Positions 27,049-37,011 of a stretch of DNA of 37,011 nucleotides are shown one piece after another. This DNA comes from Spongiibacteraceae bacterium (lineage in GTDB: Bacteria > Pseudomonadota > Gammaproteobacteria > Pseudomonadales > Spongiibacteraceae). A program made the translations under genes and the position numbers. Positions within the stretch are counted from its first letter, which is position 1. Every line of letters begins with the position of its first letter. Under the pieces are notes generated by a model. That model had not been told where the DNA came from and did not search any database. It worked only from the letters and a program-made list of their open reading frames with translations. Location: contig PAKT01000021.1 of the NCBI GenBank assembly GCA_002710725.1, positions 1 to 37,011 of the forward strand. Reading direction: 5' to 3'.

Positions 27049-28155
27049 TTACAGGCGCATCGGCATAACAACATAACTGCATTCGCTGGCTTCAGGCTCT
27101 TCCAGCAGGGCGCTGCTATTGGAGTCCGACAGCAGTATTTTGACGTTCTCACTGGTCATAACCGCCAGCACGTCCATCAGGTAACTGACATTGAAGCCAA
27201 TTTCGAGATCAGGCCCCTCGTAGTCAACCGCAATAATCTCTTCCGCTTCTTCCTGTTCCGGGTTGTTTGCCTGAATTTTCAGCTCACCGCTGGTCAGCAG
27301 CAGACGGATGCCCCGGTACTTTTCATTCGACAGGATGGAGGTTCGGCCAAAAGCCTGTCGCAAAACGCCGCGATCACCGAGGACTTCTTTTGTACTGCTG
27401 CGCGGCAGCACGCGCTCATAGTCGGGAAATTTGCCGTCGATCAGCTTGGAGGTAAAGGTAAAGCCGGGGGTCACCACCCGTAGATGGTTGTTGCTCAACT
27501 GAATATCCGCATCCTGGTCATCATCCATCAACAGACGAACCAGCTCGTTGACGCCCTTGCGCGGTACGATCACCTGGGCGTTCTGACTAATCCCCAGCTC
27601 AGCTGTCAGGGTGCACATGGCGAGGCGATGGCCGTCGGTGGCTACTGTGCGCAGGTGCGTTGCCGCCAGCTCCCAAAGCATGCCATTGAGGTAGTAACGA
27701 ACATCCTGCTGCGCCATGGCAAAGGAGGTTTTTTCAATCAGGCGCTTGATATCACCCTGCTTGACCGTAAAGCTCTGCCCGGATTCGGTTTGGTCCACAC
27801 TAGGAAAGTCTGAGGCCGGCAGGGTCGAAAGGGTAAAGCGGCTGCGACCGGATTTCAGAATCAGCCGGTTTTCGTCCAGCGAGAATTCCAGTTCGGAACC
27901 CTCCGGCAGCGACTTACAGATATCCACCAGTTTGCGGGCCGGTACGGTAATTTCGCCCTCGGAGGCGGGCGGCGAGGGCAGTTCAACCCGGCCAATCAGC
28001 TCAACTTCAAGGTCGGTCCCGGTGAGTGACAATTCCTGGCCTTCAAGCACCAGTTGTACATTCGCCAGAATAGCCAGTGTCTGGCGGCGTTCCACCACAC
28101 CAGCAACCAGATTCAGGGGTTTCAGCAAGGCCTCGCGGGCAATGGTAAATTTCAT
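27049..28155 (-). CDS. dnaN: DNA polymerase III beta sliding clamp
   Basis: This 368-residue protein forms the ring-shaped dimer that tethers DNA polymerase III to DNA. It starts MKFTIAREALLKPLN, has three repeated clamp domains of roughly 120 residues, and ends in SYVVMPMRL, the typical C-terminal PMRL that packs near the protein-binding cleft. Length matches the family. It lies 123 bases downstream of dnaA; only a weak Shine-Dalgarno is visible, and no DnaA box stands out in the gap. Confidence 0.98.
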   Translation of the reverse strand: MKFTIAREALLKPLNLVAGVVERRQTLAILANVQLVLEGQELSLTGTDLEVELIGRVELPSPPASEGEITVPARKLVDICKSLPEGSELEFSLDENRLILKSGRSRFTLSTLPASDFPSVDQTESGQSFTVKQGDIKRLIEKTSFAMAQQDVRYYLNGMLWELAATHLRTVATDGHRLAMCTLTAELGISQNAQVIVPRKGVNELVRLLMDDDQDADIQLSNNHLRVVTPGFTFTSKLIDGKFPDYERVLPRSSTKEVLGDRGVLRQAFGRTSILSNEKYRGIRLLLTSGELKIQANNPEQEEAEEIIAVDYEGPDLEIGFNVSYLMDVLAVMTSENVKILLSDSNSSALLEEPEASECSYVVMPMRL

Positions 28156-28278
28156 AGTCGGCAGGCGATCCCAATTGGAATTATTGATTCATTTTTCAAC
28201 AGTAATCATACGGCACAAAACCGCAAAGTCCTATGCCGCGAGGTTAAAAAATGCAATAAAAGCAGTACCCTGCAAGCA

Positions 28279-29694
28279 TCAGGTGGTCAGAGAGCGCAGC
28301 AGGTTCTGATAGTCTTCGCGAATGTCGGCACTGGTCTCGCGCAACTCTTTGATTTTTCGACAGGCGTGCAAGACCGTCGTATGGTCACGACCGCCGAAAC
28401 CGTCGCCAATTTCCGGCAGACTCTGGTTAGTCAGCTCCTTAGCCAAGGCCATCGCCAACTGTCGAGGCCGGGCTACGGAGCGACTGCGCCGCTTGGAGGT
28501 GAGGTCGGCCACCTTGATTTTGTAGTACTCGGCAACCGTGCGCTGAATATTGTCGACACTGACCTGCTTGTCCTGCAGAGCCAGCAGATCCTTCAAGGAC
28601 TCTCGAATCAGGGGTATATCAATCGAGCGCGCCATAAAGCGGGCGCTGGCGATCACTCGCTTCAATGCGCCTTCCAGCTCGCGCACATTGGAGCGAACCC
28701 GCTGACCAATAAAGAAGGCCGCATCCTGGGGCAGATCAATTTTTTCCTGCTCCGCCTTCTTCATCAGAATCGCCACCCGGGTTTCCAGTTCCGGCGGTTC
28801 AACGGCTACCGTCAGCCCCCAGCCAAAGCGAGATTTGAGGCGCTCTTCCAGGCCGTTGATTTCTTTCGGGTAGCGATCGCAGGTCAAAATCATTTGCTGA
28901 CCGCCTTCAAGCAGGGCGTTGAAGGTATGGAAAAACTCTTCCTGGGAGCGATCTTTATTCGCAAAAAACTGAATATCATCAATCAGCAGTGCATCGACGC
29001 TGCGGTAATAGCGCTTGAACTCATTGATAGCGTTGAGCGACAGGGCCTTGACCATATCTGCAACAAAACGCTCGGAATGCAGATAGACAATTTTGGCATC
29101 CGGCTTGTGCTTAAGCATGGCGTTACCCACCGCATGCATAAGGTGAGTCTTGCCCAGACCAACCCCACCGTAGAGAAACACCGGGTTGTAGGCCTGACCC
29201 GGGTTTTCCGCCACCTGCATGGCCGCCGCCCGAGCAAGCTGATTGGATTTACCTTCTACAAAAGTGTCAAAGGTATGATTTTCTATCAGTGAACTCTGGT
29301 GCCGAATACCACCTTCCACCTCAACCCGCCGTACCCTCGCCGGTCTTGAGGCCTGCGGTTGCGGTTCCACTGCGGGTCGGGGCGCAGGTTCGGGCCGTGG
29401 AGCGCTCTGGGTAGCAATGGGTGCCGGACTTCCTATGGGGCGAATCGGCGCGCGCGCACCAATATCCACCACCACATCGCAACCGGGCTGAGTGCTGACC
29501 TCGCTGACAATCTGAGAAATCCGGTCCAGATAACGATCAACAACCCAGTCCTTGATAAAACGGTTAGGCGCTAACAGTTGCAGCTGGCTGCCATTGGCAA
29601 CCGCCCGCAAAGGTCGAATCCAGGTGTTAAACTGTTGGGATGGCAACTCGCTCTGCAAGTAATTGAGACACTGTTCCCAAGCGGCTTCCGGCAC
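28279..29694 (-). CDS. dnaA: Chromosomal replication initiator DnaA
   Basis: This 471-residue AAA+ protein binds DnaA boxes and melts the origin. Domain I covers about 1-80, a Pro-rich linker 82-120, and the AAA+ domain has Walker [10 protein letters not shown] (176-184) and Walker B LLIDDIQF (236-243). The C-terminal DNA-binding signature [14 protein letters not shown] is present near 430. The start is GTG, with AGGAGAGG upstream. Its leader runs into the origin-like gap, where a box TTATCCCCA lies about 65 bases from the start, so autorepression is plausible. Confidence 0.98.
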   Translation of the reverse strand: MPEAAWEQCLNYLQSELPSQQFNTWIRPLRAVANGSQLQLLAPNRFIKDWVVDRYLDRISQIVSEVSTQPGCDVVVDIGARAPIRPIGSPAPIATQSAPRPEPAPRPAVEPQPQASRPARVRRVEVEGGIRHQSSLIENHTFDTFVEGKSNQLARAAAMQVAENPGQAYNPVFLYGGVGLGKTHLMHAVGNAMLKHKPDAKIVYLHSERFVADMVKALSLNAINEFKRYYRSVDALLIDDIQFFANKDRSQEEFFHTFNALLEGGQQMILTCDRYPKEINGLEERLKSRFGWGLTVAVEPPELETRVAILMKKAEQEKIDLPQDAAFFIGQRVRSNVRELEGALKRVIASARFMARSIDIPLIRESLKDLLALQDKQVSVDNIQRTVAEYYKIKVADLTSKRRSRSVARPRQLAMALAKELTNQSLPEIGDGFGGRDHTTVLHACRKIKELRETSADIREDYQNLLRSLTT

Positions 29695-30357
<663 letters not shown>

Positions 30358-30386
30358 TCGGGCATTCGCGATGGTCATCCAGCACC

Positions 30387-30788
30387 GTGACGAACGCAGG
30401 TTTTGGAAAAGCGTCACGGTTGCTGAACGCACGGGATTTCAAATCAGTCTTTGATAATGCCCGCCTGAAGGTTTCCTCCCCGGAACTCCTGTTTCTCGCT
30501 GTACCCAATCAACTCCCCCACGCCCGCCTTGGTCTGGTTATTGCCAAGAAGAACGTCCGCCTTGCGGTGCAACGCAATCGGGTCAAACGCATCATTCGTG
30601 AAAGCTTTCGCCAGCAACAGGTCATCACCGGCCTGGATATCGTAGTGCTTGCGCGCAGAGGATTGGATACACTAGACAACCCTCAGCTTCACGACAGTTG
30701 CAACCAACTGTGGAAGCAACTTCAACGTCGCGTCGAAAAGCAGGCGCGCCGGCAGCAGCAGGAAGATGAAGCCAAGTCATGCGACTGA
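30387..30788 (+). CDS. rnpA: Ribonuclease P protein component
   Basis: This basic protein assists RNase P RNA in maturing tRNA 5' ends. It contains [15 protein letters not shown], the family signature [15 protein letters not shown] and [10 protein letters not shown]. The ORF track begins at 30210 in a frame overlapping rpmH; the first sensible start is the GTG at 30387 (133 residues), which puts RLLNARDF at the usual distance from the N-terminus. No strong Shine-Dalgarno is visible, so coupling to rpmH translation is likely. The end overlaps yidD by ten bases. Confidence 0.93.
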   Translation: MTNAGFGKASRLLNARDFKSVFDNARLKVSSPELLFLAVPNQLPHARLGLVIAKKNVRLAVQRNRVKRIIRESFRQQQVITGLDIVVLARRGLDTLDNPQLHDSCNQLWKQLQRRVEKQARRQQQEDEAKSCD

Positions 30789-31033
30789 TACTGACAGCCC
30801 TGATTCGACTTTACCGCTATGCCATCAGCCCAATGATGGCCAGTCACTGTCGCTTTCACCCCAGCTGTTCCCAATACGCCCTTGAGGCCATAGAGCATCA
30901 CGGCAGTCTTCGCGGCGGCTGGCTGGCCCCCCGCCGGCTCTGTCGCTGCCATCCCTTTAACCCCGGCGGCTACGACCCAGTGCCTGCCGGGAAAACCCAA
31001 ATCAAACCTTCAACGCAGGCATCTCAGTCATAA
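30779..31033 (+). CDS. yidD: Membrane protein insertion efficiency factor YidD
   Basis: This 84-residue protein has the family pattern [25 protein letters not shown] and the late [13 protein letters not shown] with conserved Cys residues. It helps YidC insert inner-membrane proteins. It overlaps rnpA by ten bases and its stop overlaps the yidC start by one base (TAATG), so it is translated as part of the rpmH-rnpA-yidD-yidC operon. The C-terminal tail after residue 70 is short and variable, as usual. Confidence 0.96.
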   Translation: MRLILTALIRLYRYAISPMMASHCRFHPSCSQYALEAIEHHGSLRGGWLAPRRLCRCHPFNPGGYDPVPAGKTQIKPSTQASQS

Positions 31034-32703
31034 TGGATATACAACGCACCTTGCTGATCGCCGCGATCGCGGTACTGTCGTTTATGCTGGTCGTGGAATG
31101 GGCCGCATTCCGCCAGCAGGAACCCGCCGCCATCAGCGCCCAGGCCGATTCCACCCAAACCCCGGCCAGAGCAGCGGCTCAATCCTCCGGTGAAGATATT
31201 CCGGAAGTCAGCTCAACAGCGACTGAACAGGATGCCGAACTCATATCCAGCCACGGCAGCGATACCGTCAGCGTCAGCACCGATGTGTTAGAGCTGACCA
31301 TCGATCTCTCGGGCGGCGATATTATTTATGCCGCACTGCCAAAACATCACGCAGAGATTGATACGCCGGAGCAGCCCTTCGTCATTCTCGAACAGAATCG
31401 CCGGCGCGAATACATCGCCCAAAGCGGTCTGATCGGTAAAAACGGCACCGATACCCGCGACGGTCGCCCCACCTTTGTTACCGAAAACGCCAGCTACCAG
31501 CTCAGCGACGGTCAGGACGAACTGACCGTGACCCTGGCCTATGGTCAAAGTCGCGATATCACCATCTATAAACACTATCGCTTCAAGCGCGGCTCCTACC
31601 TTGTCGAAATGGACTACGAAATAGACAATCGCAGTGATGAACAGTGGCAGGGTGTGCTGTTTACCCAGCTAAAGCGCGACAACAGTGAAGACCCGGCCAC
31701 CCAGGACAGCGGCATGATGGGCATGCAGCCTTTTCTCGGTGTGGGCTATCGCACATCGGAAGAGCGCTTTGAAAAGCTCGCCTTCGACAAAATGCGCGAC
31801 AAGCCCCTCAAGTTGGAAATGCAGGGCGGCTGGATCGCGATGATCCAGCATTACTTCCTCAGCGCCTGGGTTCCACCCGCGGAGCAACAGAACTTTTTCT
31901 CCACCTCGGTCACCCGCAGTGGCGACAATATTGCCCGCTATACCTCGGCACCTCAGGTGGTAGAACCCAAATCCACCGGCCATATGACTGCCCGGCTGTA
32001 TATCGGACCGAAAGATCAGTACGCCCTGCAGGAAATATCCGCGGGGCTGGAGTTGAGTGTCGACTACGGCTGGCTGTGGTGGATAGCCCAGCCCCTGTTC
32101 TGGCTCCTGACCCAGATTCACAAGCTGGTGGGGAACTGGGGTCTGGCTATTATCGGCGTCACCCTGCTGGTGAAGATTGTCTTCTTCCAGCTCAATGCCA
32201 CCGCCTTCCGCTCCATGGCCAATATGCGCCGTGTACAACCCAAGCTGCTCGAAATTCGCGAGCGCCACGCCGACGACCGCCAGAAACAGTCTCAGGCAAT
32301 GATGGAGCTCTACAAGAAAGAGAAGATCAATCCGCTCGGTGGCTGCCTGCCCATTTTGGTGCAAATGCCGGTCTTTATCGCCCTGTACTGGGTGCTGATG
32401 GAAAGTGTAGAGCTGCGCCACGCGCCATTCTTCGGCTGGATCAATGACCTGTCGGCGATGGACCCTTACTTTATTCTGCCGATCATCATGGGCGCTTCCA
32501 TGTTTGTTCAGCAGAAACTCAACCCGCCGCCGCCCGATCCGATGCAGGCCAAAGTCATGCAGTGGCTGCCGGTGATCTTTACCTTCTTCTTCCTGTTCTT
32601 CCCGGCAGGTCTGGTGCTGTACTGGGTCGTCAACAACCTGCTGTCCATCGCCCAGCAGTACATTATTACCCGCAGTATTGAGAAAAACGCAGCCAAAAGC
32701 TGA
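31033..32703 (+). CDS. yidC: Membrane protein insertase YidC
   Basis: This 556-residue insertase begins with [23 protein letters not shown], an N-terminal anchor. A large periplasmic P1 domain covers about residues 50-340 and five C-terminal membrane segments follow, with PMFIALYWVLMES-type and PAGLVLYWVVNNLLS motifs. The conserved Arg in the hydrophilic groove lies near FRSMANMRRVQPK. Its length is typical of gammaproteobacterial YidC. It is translationally coupled to yidD and abuts mnmE with no gap. Confidence 0.97.
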   Translation: MDIQRTLLIAAIAVLSFMLVVEWAAFRQQEPAAISAQADSTQTPARAAAQSSGEDIPEVSSTATEQDAELISSHGSDTVSVSTDVLELTIDLSGGDIIYAALPKHHAEIDTPEQPFVILEQNRRREYIAQSGLIGKNGTDTRDGRPTFVTENASYQLSDGQDELTVTLAYGQSRDITIYKHYRFKRGSYLVEMDYEIDNRSDEQWQGVLFTQLKRDNSEDPATQDSGMMGMQPFLGVGYRTSEERFEKLAFDKMRDKPLKLEMQGGWIAMIQHYFLSAWVPPAEQQNFFSTSVTRSGDNIARYTSAPQVVEPKSTGHMTARLYIGPKDQYALQEISAGLELSVDYGWLWWIAQPLFWLLTQIHKLVGNWGLAIIGVTLLVKIVFFQLNATAFRSMANMRRVQPKLLEIRERHADDRQKQSQAMMELYKKEKINPLGGCLPILVQMPVFIALYWVLMESVELRHAPFFGWINDLSAMDPYFILPIIMGASMFVQQKLNPPPPDPMQAKVMQWLPVIFTFFFLFFPAGLVLYWVVNNLLSIAQQYIITRSIEKNAAKS

Positions 32704-34059
32704 ATGAACGTTCACACCGACACCATCGCCGCCATCGCCACCCCGGCTGGGCGGGGTGGCGTCGGCGTTATTCGTATTTCCGGCCCCAAGTGTCTGTCCA
32801 TCGCCCAGGCCATTCTTAATAACAAAACGCTTAAGCCGCGGTACGCACACTTCTCTCAGTTCTATGCCGCATCTAACACTTCAATTGAGGCGATAGACAG
32901 CGGCCTCGCCCTGTATTTTCCCGGACCAAATTCCTTTACCGGCGAAGACGTACTGGAACTGCAGGGTCATGGCGGCCCGGTAGTTTTACAATTGTTGCTG
33001 CGCGAAATAGTCCGGCTCGGTGCACGTCAGGCAAAGCCCGGCGAGTTTTCCGAGCGGGCTTTTCTCAACGACAAAATCGATCTGGCCCAGGCTGAAGCCA
33101 TTGCCGATCTTATCGACAGTGCCTCAGAACAGGCGGCAAAAAATGCCGTTCGTTCGCTGGAAGGGGAGTTCAGCCGCCGCGTTCACGATCTGGTCGAGGC
33201 CTTGATTCACCTGCGCATGTACGTGGAAGCGGCAATCGATTTTCCCGAAGAAGAAGTGGATTTTCTCAGCGACGAAACCGTTCGCCTCGGATTGGAAAAT
33301 CTCGATAGAGATCTAACTACCTTATTAAGCAGCGCAAAACAGGGGGCTCTGTTGCGCGAAGGCATGACCGTGGCCATTGCCGGCAAACCCAACGCGGGAA
33401 AATCCAGTCTGCTTAACGCGCTGGCTGGACGCGAGTCGGCCATTGTCACCGATATCGCCGGCACCACCCGCGACGTGCTGCGCGAGACCATTCTGATCGA
33501 AGGTATGCCGCTGCATGTCATCGATACTGCTGGTTTGCGCGACAGCGTCGATCAGGTAGAACAGGAAGGCATTCGCCGCGCCTGGCAGGTGATTGACGAC
33601 GCCGATCGCATTCTGCTGGTAATCGATTCCACCGACCCACACAGCGCCGACGATCTTCTTGCTCAATTCCAAAGCCACCGCGACAAGCTGACCGTTATCC
33701 ACAACAAGGCGGACCTGTCCGGCCTGTCGATCGGTGAGCGCGACAACGGTCATGCGCTAAACCTTTCAGCCAAGGCGCAAGCGGGTATTGATCGCTTGCG
33801 AGAGCACCTGAAAGACTGCATGGGCTATCACGGCGGCAGCGACAGCCAGTTTACGGCCCGCCAGCGCCATATCGATGCCTTGCTCGACGCCAAACTGCAT
33901 TTTGATCAGGGCAGAGAGCAACTGATGGTTTACCGTGCCGGTGAGCTGCTGGCTGAAGAATTGCGCCTCAGCCAGAATGCTCTGAGCAGCATTACCGGCG
34001 AATTTACCCCCGACGATCTGCTAGGAAAAATCTTTTCCAGTTTCTGTATTGGCAAATAG
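32704..34059 (+). CDS. mnmE: tRNA modification GTPase MnmE
   Basis: This 451-residue GTPase works with MnmG to add the carboxymethylaminomethyl group to U34 of certain tRNAs. The N-terminal folate-binding domain begins [23 protein letters not shown]. The G domain has G1 GKPNAGKSS near 220, DTAG and NKAD. The C-terminus ends FCIGK with the conserved Cys448. The ATG directly follows the yidC stop. The partner mnmG is only 550 bases downstream. Confidence 0.98.
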   Translation: MNVHTDTIAAIATPAGRGGVGVIRISGPKCLSIAQAILNNKTLKPRYAHFSQFYAASNTSIEAIDSGLALYFPGPNSFTGEDVLELQGHGGPVVLQLLLREIVRLGARQAKPGEFSERAFLNDKIDLAQAEAIADLIDSASEQAAKNAVRSLEGEFSRRVHDLVEALIHLRMYVEAAIDFPEEEVDFLSDETVRLGLENLDRDLTTLLSSAKQGALLREGMTVAIAGKPNAGKSSLLNALAGRESAIVTDIAGTTRDVLRETILIEGMPLHVIDTAGLRDSVDQVEQEGIRRAWQVIDDADRILLVIDSTDPHSADDLLAQFQSHRDKLTVIHNKADLSGLSIGERDNGHALNLSAKAQAGIDRLREHLKDCMGYHGGSDSQFTARQRHIDALLDAKLHFDQGREQLMVYRAGELLAEELRLSQNALSSITGEFTPDDLLGKIFSSFCIGK

Positions 34060-34611
34060 CCTTTCTCTAATCCTACCAAGCGCTGTAAAACCAACCCCGG
34101 ACTCCATCGGCAAACAGGCGTTTATCTCTCTACTAGCGTCACTTTCCAGGTCGATTACGATTCTCAACCCTTAAACCTGATCAAATAGTCACCACAAGCC
34201 CTTAATTTTTTAACTTTTTTGCTGTGAATTGAGGGCGCACAGCACGAGGAAAGACTGTGCATAACTTGGGGGATAAGTTTTAAACCTGTGGACGGAAAAT
34301 CAGTACAAATACTTACCCCCAAACCGTTCATGGCTTGTCACCATCCGGGGAACAGCTTTACAAGGGGTTTGTACGCCCACTTGTTAAGTACTTTAAATAC
34401 ATTAAAAACAAAAGCTTATAGAGGTTATCCACATTTTTACGTCAACTAATAATTACAACAACAATAATCTTTCTTACTTTCTCTTCTAGATAAGATTTTT
34501 ATTTAATAACTTTTTTAAAAACCAGCCCTGATTAAATTTTCACCAGCTTATTGCAGTGCGAAATTCGCCCCGTATAATCACACTCCCTTTCAGCTCAGAG
34601 CAGGATTTCCC
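34060..34611. other. Second origin-like gap between mnmE and mnmG
   Basis: No gene is visible. DnaA-type boxes are TTATCCACA (34425-34433, perfect) and TGTGCATAA (34256-34264, TTATGCACA). A weaker TGTGGACGG lies at 34287-34295. AT-rich tracts occur at about 34201-34220 and 34434-34520. TTGCTGTGAAT, GCACGAGG and CCTGTGGACGG also occur in the dnaA-rpmH gap, and the box contexts TGTGCATAACTTGG and TGTGTATAACTCAG are alike. The E. coli and Vibrio origin lies just upstream of mnmG (gidA), so this could be an ancestral or secondary origin, or a DnaA-regulated promoter. Confidence 0.6.
34551..34578 (+). promoter_or_regulatory. Sigma70 promoter for mnmG
   Basis: TTGCAG (34551-34556), 16 bases and a perfect TATAAT (34573-34578) lie about 35 bases before the mnmG start. 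Transcription from here would leave the DnaA-box region, resembling the E. coli gidA promoter beside oriC. Confidence 0.7.
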
Positions 34612-36504
34612 GTGGATTACCCCGAGCAATTCGACGTTATCGTCATCGGCGGCGGCCACGCTGGTACCGAAGCGTGCCTGGCGGCGGCGCGCATGGGTGC
34701 TAAAACCCTGCTGCTGACCCATAACATCGAAACGCTGGGCCAAATGTCCTGCAATCCTGCGATCGGGGGCATTGGCAAAAGCCACCTGGTCAAGGAAATC
34801 GATGCCCTCGGCGGCGCCATGGCCCTAGCCACCGATCGCGGCGGGATACAGTTTCGGGTTTTGAACGCACGCAAAGGCCCGGCGGTGCGCGCGACCCGGG
34901 CCCAGGCCGACCGGGCGCTGTACAAGGCCGCGATTCGCGAAATACTGGAAAACCAGCCCAATCTGTCGATTTTCCAGCAAGCCGTTGACGACCTGATCGT
35001 CGAGGGTGAGCGGGTTTGCGGCGCTATCACCAACACGGGTATTCGCTTTCGGGCGAAAACCGTCGTGCTGACAACCGGAACTTTTCTGGGCGGCAAAATC
35101 CATATCGGTCTGGATAATCACAGCGGCGGCCGCGCCGGCGACCCACCGGCGATCGCCCTGGCCGCGCGTCTGCGCGAGCTGCCCTTGCGCGTCGATCGGC
35201 TGAAAACGGGCACGCCACCGCGCATCGACGCCAAGTCGGTGAATTTCGAAGGCCTGCAGGAGCAGTGGGGTGATCAGCCCGAGCCAGTGATGTCCTATCT
35301 CGGCAGTCTCGACCTGCACCCGCGTCAGACCTGCTGCTGGATTACCCACACCAACGAGCGCACTCACGAAATCATTCAGGGCGGGCTGGATCGCTCGCCC
35401 ATGTACACCGGCGTGATCGAAGGCGTCGGGCCGCGTTATTGCCCGTCCATCGAAGACAAAGTTCACCGCTTTGCGGACAAAAACAGCCACCAGATTTTTA
35501 TCGAGCCGGAGGGGCTGAATACCCACGAGCTTTACCCCAACGGCATCTCCACCAGCCTGCCGTTTGATGTGCAAATGCAATTGGTGCGCTCGATCAAGGG
35601 CTTTGAAAATGCCCATATCACGCGCCCGGGCTACGCCATTGAATACGACTACTTTGACCCTCGGGATCTGAAAACCTCCCTTGAAACCAAGGTCATTGAA
35701 AATCTCTTCTTCGCCGGTCAGATCAATGGCACGACCGGTTACGAAGAAGCGGGTGCCCAGGGCCTGCTGGCGGGTCTGAACGCCGCCCTGAAAGCGGCCG
35801 ACAAAGACACCTGGTTTCCCAAGCGCGATGAGGCCTACATTGGTGTGCTGGTCGACGATCTGATCACCATGGGCACGCTGGAGCCCTACCGGATGTTCAC
35901 CTCCCGTGCCGAATACCGTTTGCTGCTGCGCGAAGACAATGCCGATACCCGGCTGACCGAAAAGGGCCGGGAACTAGGTCTGGTGGACGATGCGCGTTGG
36001 GCAGCCTACTGCGACAAGCGCGAAACGGTGGAGCGCGAACGTCAGCGCATGGCCAGCACCTGGATTCAGCCGAATACCCCGGAAGCTGACATTCTGAATG
36101 GCAAAATCCCGACACCGATCAGCCGCGAACACAACCTGCTCGATCTTCTCAAGCGTCCTGAGCTAAACTACTCAGACGTAGCAAGCCTTAAAGGAGAAGC
36201 AAGCGCTAACTTACAGGTTGCGGAACAGATCGAGATCGGTGTGAAGTACGCCGGCTATATCGACCGCCAGACCGAGGAAATCGAGCGCCTGCGGCGCTTT
36301 GAGCACACCAGCCTGCCGCTGGATTTCGACTATCAGACGGTCGAGGGTCTGTCGAACGAGATCAAACAGAAACTGTCCAGCGCGCGCCCGGAAACTCTGG
36401 CCCAGGCCTCGCGGATTCCCGGCGTGACGCCGGCGGCGGTTTCACTCTTGCTGATTTACCTGAAAAAACGGGGCCTGCTCGATCGCAGCAGCAAAACGGC
36501 CTGA
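34612..36504 (+). CDS. mnmG: tRNA uridine-5-carboxymethylaminomethyl modification enzyme MnmG
   Basis: This 630-residue FAD enzyme is MnmE's partner. The dinucleotide-binding motif GGGHAGTE lies at 13-20. FMN/FAD family signatures [17 protein letters not shown] and [11 protein letters not shown] are clear, and the C-terminal [19 protein letters not shown] helix binds MnmE. The start is GTG, with AGGA six bases upstream, supported by the well-placed promoter; [15 protein letters not shown] is a normal N-terminus. Its stop overlaps the rsmG start (TGATG). Confidence 0.98.
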   Translation: MDYPEQFDVIVIGGGHAGTEACLAAARMGAKTLLLTHNIETLGQMSCNPAIGGIGKSHLVKEIDALGGAMALATDRGGIQFRVLNARKGPAVRATRAQADRALYKAAIREILENQPNLSIFQQAVDDLIVEGERVCGAITNTGIRFRAKTVVLTTGTFLGGKIHIGLDNHSGGRAGDPPAIALAARLRELPLRVDRLKTGTPPRIDAKSVNFEGLQEQWGDQPEPVMSYLGSLDLHPRQTCCWITHTNERTHEIIQGGLDRSPMYTGVIEGVGPRYCPSIEDKVHRFADKNSHQIFIEPEGLNTHELYPNGISTSLPFDVQMQLVRSIKGFENAHITRPGYAIEYDYFDPRDLKTSLETKVIENLFFAGQINGTTGYEEAGAQGLLAGLNAALKAADKDTWFPKRDEAYIGVLVDDLITMGTLEPYRMFTSRAEYRLLLREDNADTRLTEKGRELGLVDDARWAAYCDKRETVERERQRMASTWIQPNTPEADILNGKIPTPISREHNLLDLLKRPELNYSDVASLKGEASANLQVAEQIEIGVKYAGYIDRQTEEIERLRRFEHTSLPLDFDYQTVEGLSNEIKQKLSSARPETLAQASRIPGVTPAAVSLLLIYLKKRGLLDRSSKTA

Positions 36505-37011
36505 TGGCCGAGCGCGACATTCTCGAGCGGGGCCTGCGGACGCTGGAGCTCGAACTGAGTGAGCAGCAGCGCGATCTGCTGATGCGCTATCTGGCGCTGC
36601 TGGTGAAATGGAACCGGGCCTATAACCTGACCGCCATCCGCGACCCCGAAGAAATGGTCACCAAGCATTTGCTCGACTCACTGGCGGTCGCGCCCTTTGT
36701 CAGCGGCGAGCGCCTGCTCGATGTGGGCACCGGCGCCGGCTTGCCGGGCATCCCTTTGGCCATCGTCTACCCGGACAAGTTATTTGAACTGCTCGACAGC
36801 AACGGCAAGAAGACCCGTTTTCTGGTGCAGGTTGTGGCGGATCTGGCATTGCCAAATGTGACAGTGCACCACAAGCGCATCGAGTCGGGTGAACTGGCGC
36901 CGGTCTTTGACGGCATCCTGTCCCGGGCCTTTGCTTCGCTTGCGGACATGACCCGTGACTGCGGGCCGCTGCTGGCAGAAGGCGGTGAGTTGCTGGCCAT
37001 GAAGGGCCAAT
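36504..37011 (+). CDS. rsmG: 16S rRNA (guanine527-N7)-methyltransferase RsmG (partial, 3' end outside)
   Basis: The frame opens at ATG 36504 overlapping the mnmG stop and runs to the window edge (169 codons, no stop), which is why the ORF track omits it. It contains the class I methyltransferase motif LLDVGTGAGLPGIPLAI (about 73-89), KWNRAYNLTAIRDPEEM upstream, and SRAFASLADM, all hallmarks of RsmG (GidB). It methylates G527 of 16S rRNA. About 40 residues are missing beyond the window. parA and parB usually follow in this gene order. Confidence 0.97.
   Translation, partial: MAERDILERGLRTLELELSEQQRDLLMRYLALLVKWNRAYNLTAIRDPEEMVTKHLLDSLAVAPFVSGERLLDVGTGAGLPGIPLAIVYPDKLFELLDSNGKKTRFLVQVVADLALPNVTVHHKRIESGELAPVFDGILSRAFASLADMTRDCGPLLAEGGELLAMKGQ

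Noticed and set aside
28054-29292. Rightward ORF of 412 codons opposite dnaA
   Set aside because: Antisense shadow of dnaA; low-complexity composition and no recognisable motif.
34268-34276. GGGGGATAA as a DnaA box
   Set aside because: Two mismatches to the consensus in key positions, so it was not counted.

Overview
The window is a chromosomal replication-origin region of a gammaproteobacterium. The right half carries the conserved block gyrB-recF-dnaN-dnaA on the minus strand, then an origin-like intergenic region, then rpmH-rnpA-yidD-yidC-mnmE-mnmG-rsmG on the plus strand. This order is the one known from pseudomonads and many marine gammaproteobacteria. TonB-dependent receptors with sphingomonad/Cellvibrionales-style plugs, a YihG-type acyltransferase and a LexA-controlled yebG fit a marine, Cellvibrionales-like gammaproteobacterium. 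That placement is inference from gene content, not from a search.

Layout. 1-3.9 kb: a leftward aa3/caa3-type cytochrome c oxidase operon (subunit II fused to two cytochrome c domains, subunit I, a short subunit III, and the first codons of a fourth gene). 3.9-5.1 kb: a long non-coding gap and a two-TM protein ended by a strong bidirectional terminator. 5.1-9.5 kb: two tandem paralogous TonB-dependent receptors with an intercistronic terminator. 9.5-9.9 kb: a divergent control region with a good sigma70 promoter, a 17-bp palindrome and a related half-site. 9.9-13.7 kb: an SDR dehydrogenase, a SIMPL-domain protein, a decayed BrnT/BrnA toxin-antitoxin locus with an intact antitoxin, a sterol desaturase/fatty acid hydroxylase-family membrane enzyme and a divergent LysR regulator. 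13.7-18.3 kb: a KefB/C-type antiporter, an Rcp-like response regulator, LexA-boxed yebG and an ATM1-type ABC exporter. 18.6-23.3 kb: a signalling cluster of an HDOD protein with a decayed GGDEF domain and two paralogous GAF-GGDEF diguanylate cyclases flanking a YihG-like acyltransferase. 23.4-37 kb: the replication, ribosome, membrane-insertion and tRNA-modification core.

The strongest non-gene signals sit in the core. The dnaA-rpmH gap has two perfect DnaA boxes and a variant box flanking a very AT-rich stretch. The mnmE-mnmG gap has its own DnaA boxes and AT-rich stretch, and shares several short words with the first. Two ParB-type parS sites lie inside recF, both encoding the tetrapeptide FHVE. 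A perfect intrinsic terminator separates dnaN from recF. Genes on both sides are transcribed away from the dnaA-rpmH gap, which favours it as the main origin. I did not find a clearly new multi-gene defence or metabolic system. The most unusual items are the paired origin-like regions, the parS/recF double coding, the precise internal loss of the BrnT toxin, and the palindromic control region between the receptor pair and the dehydrogenase.
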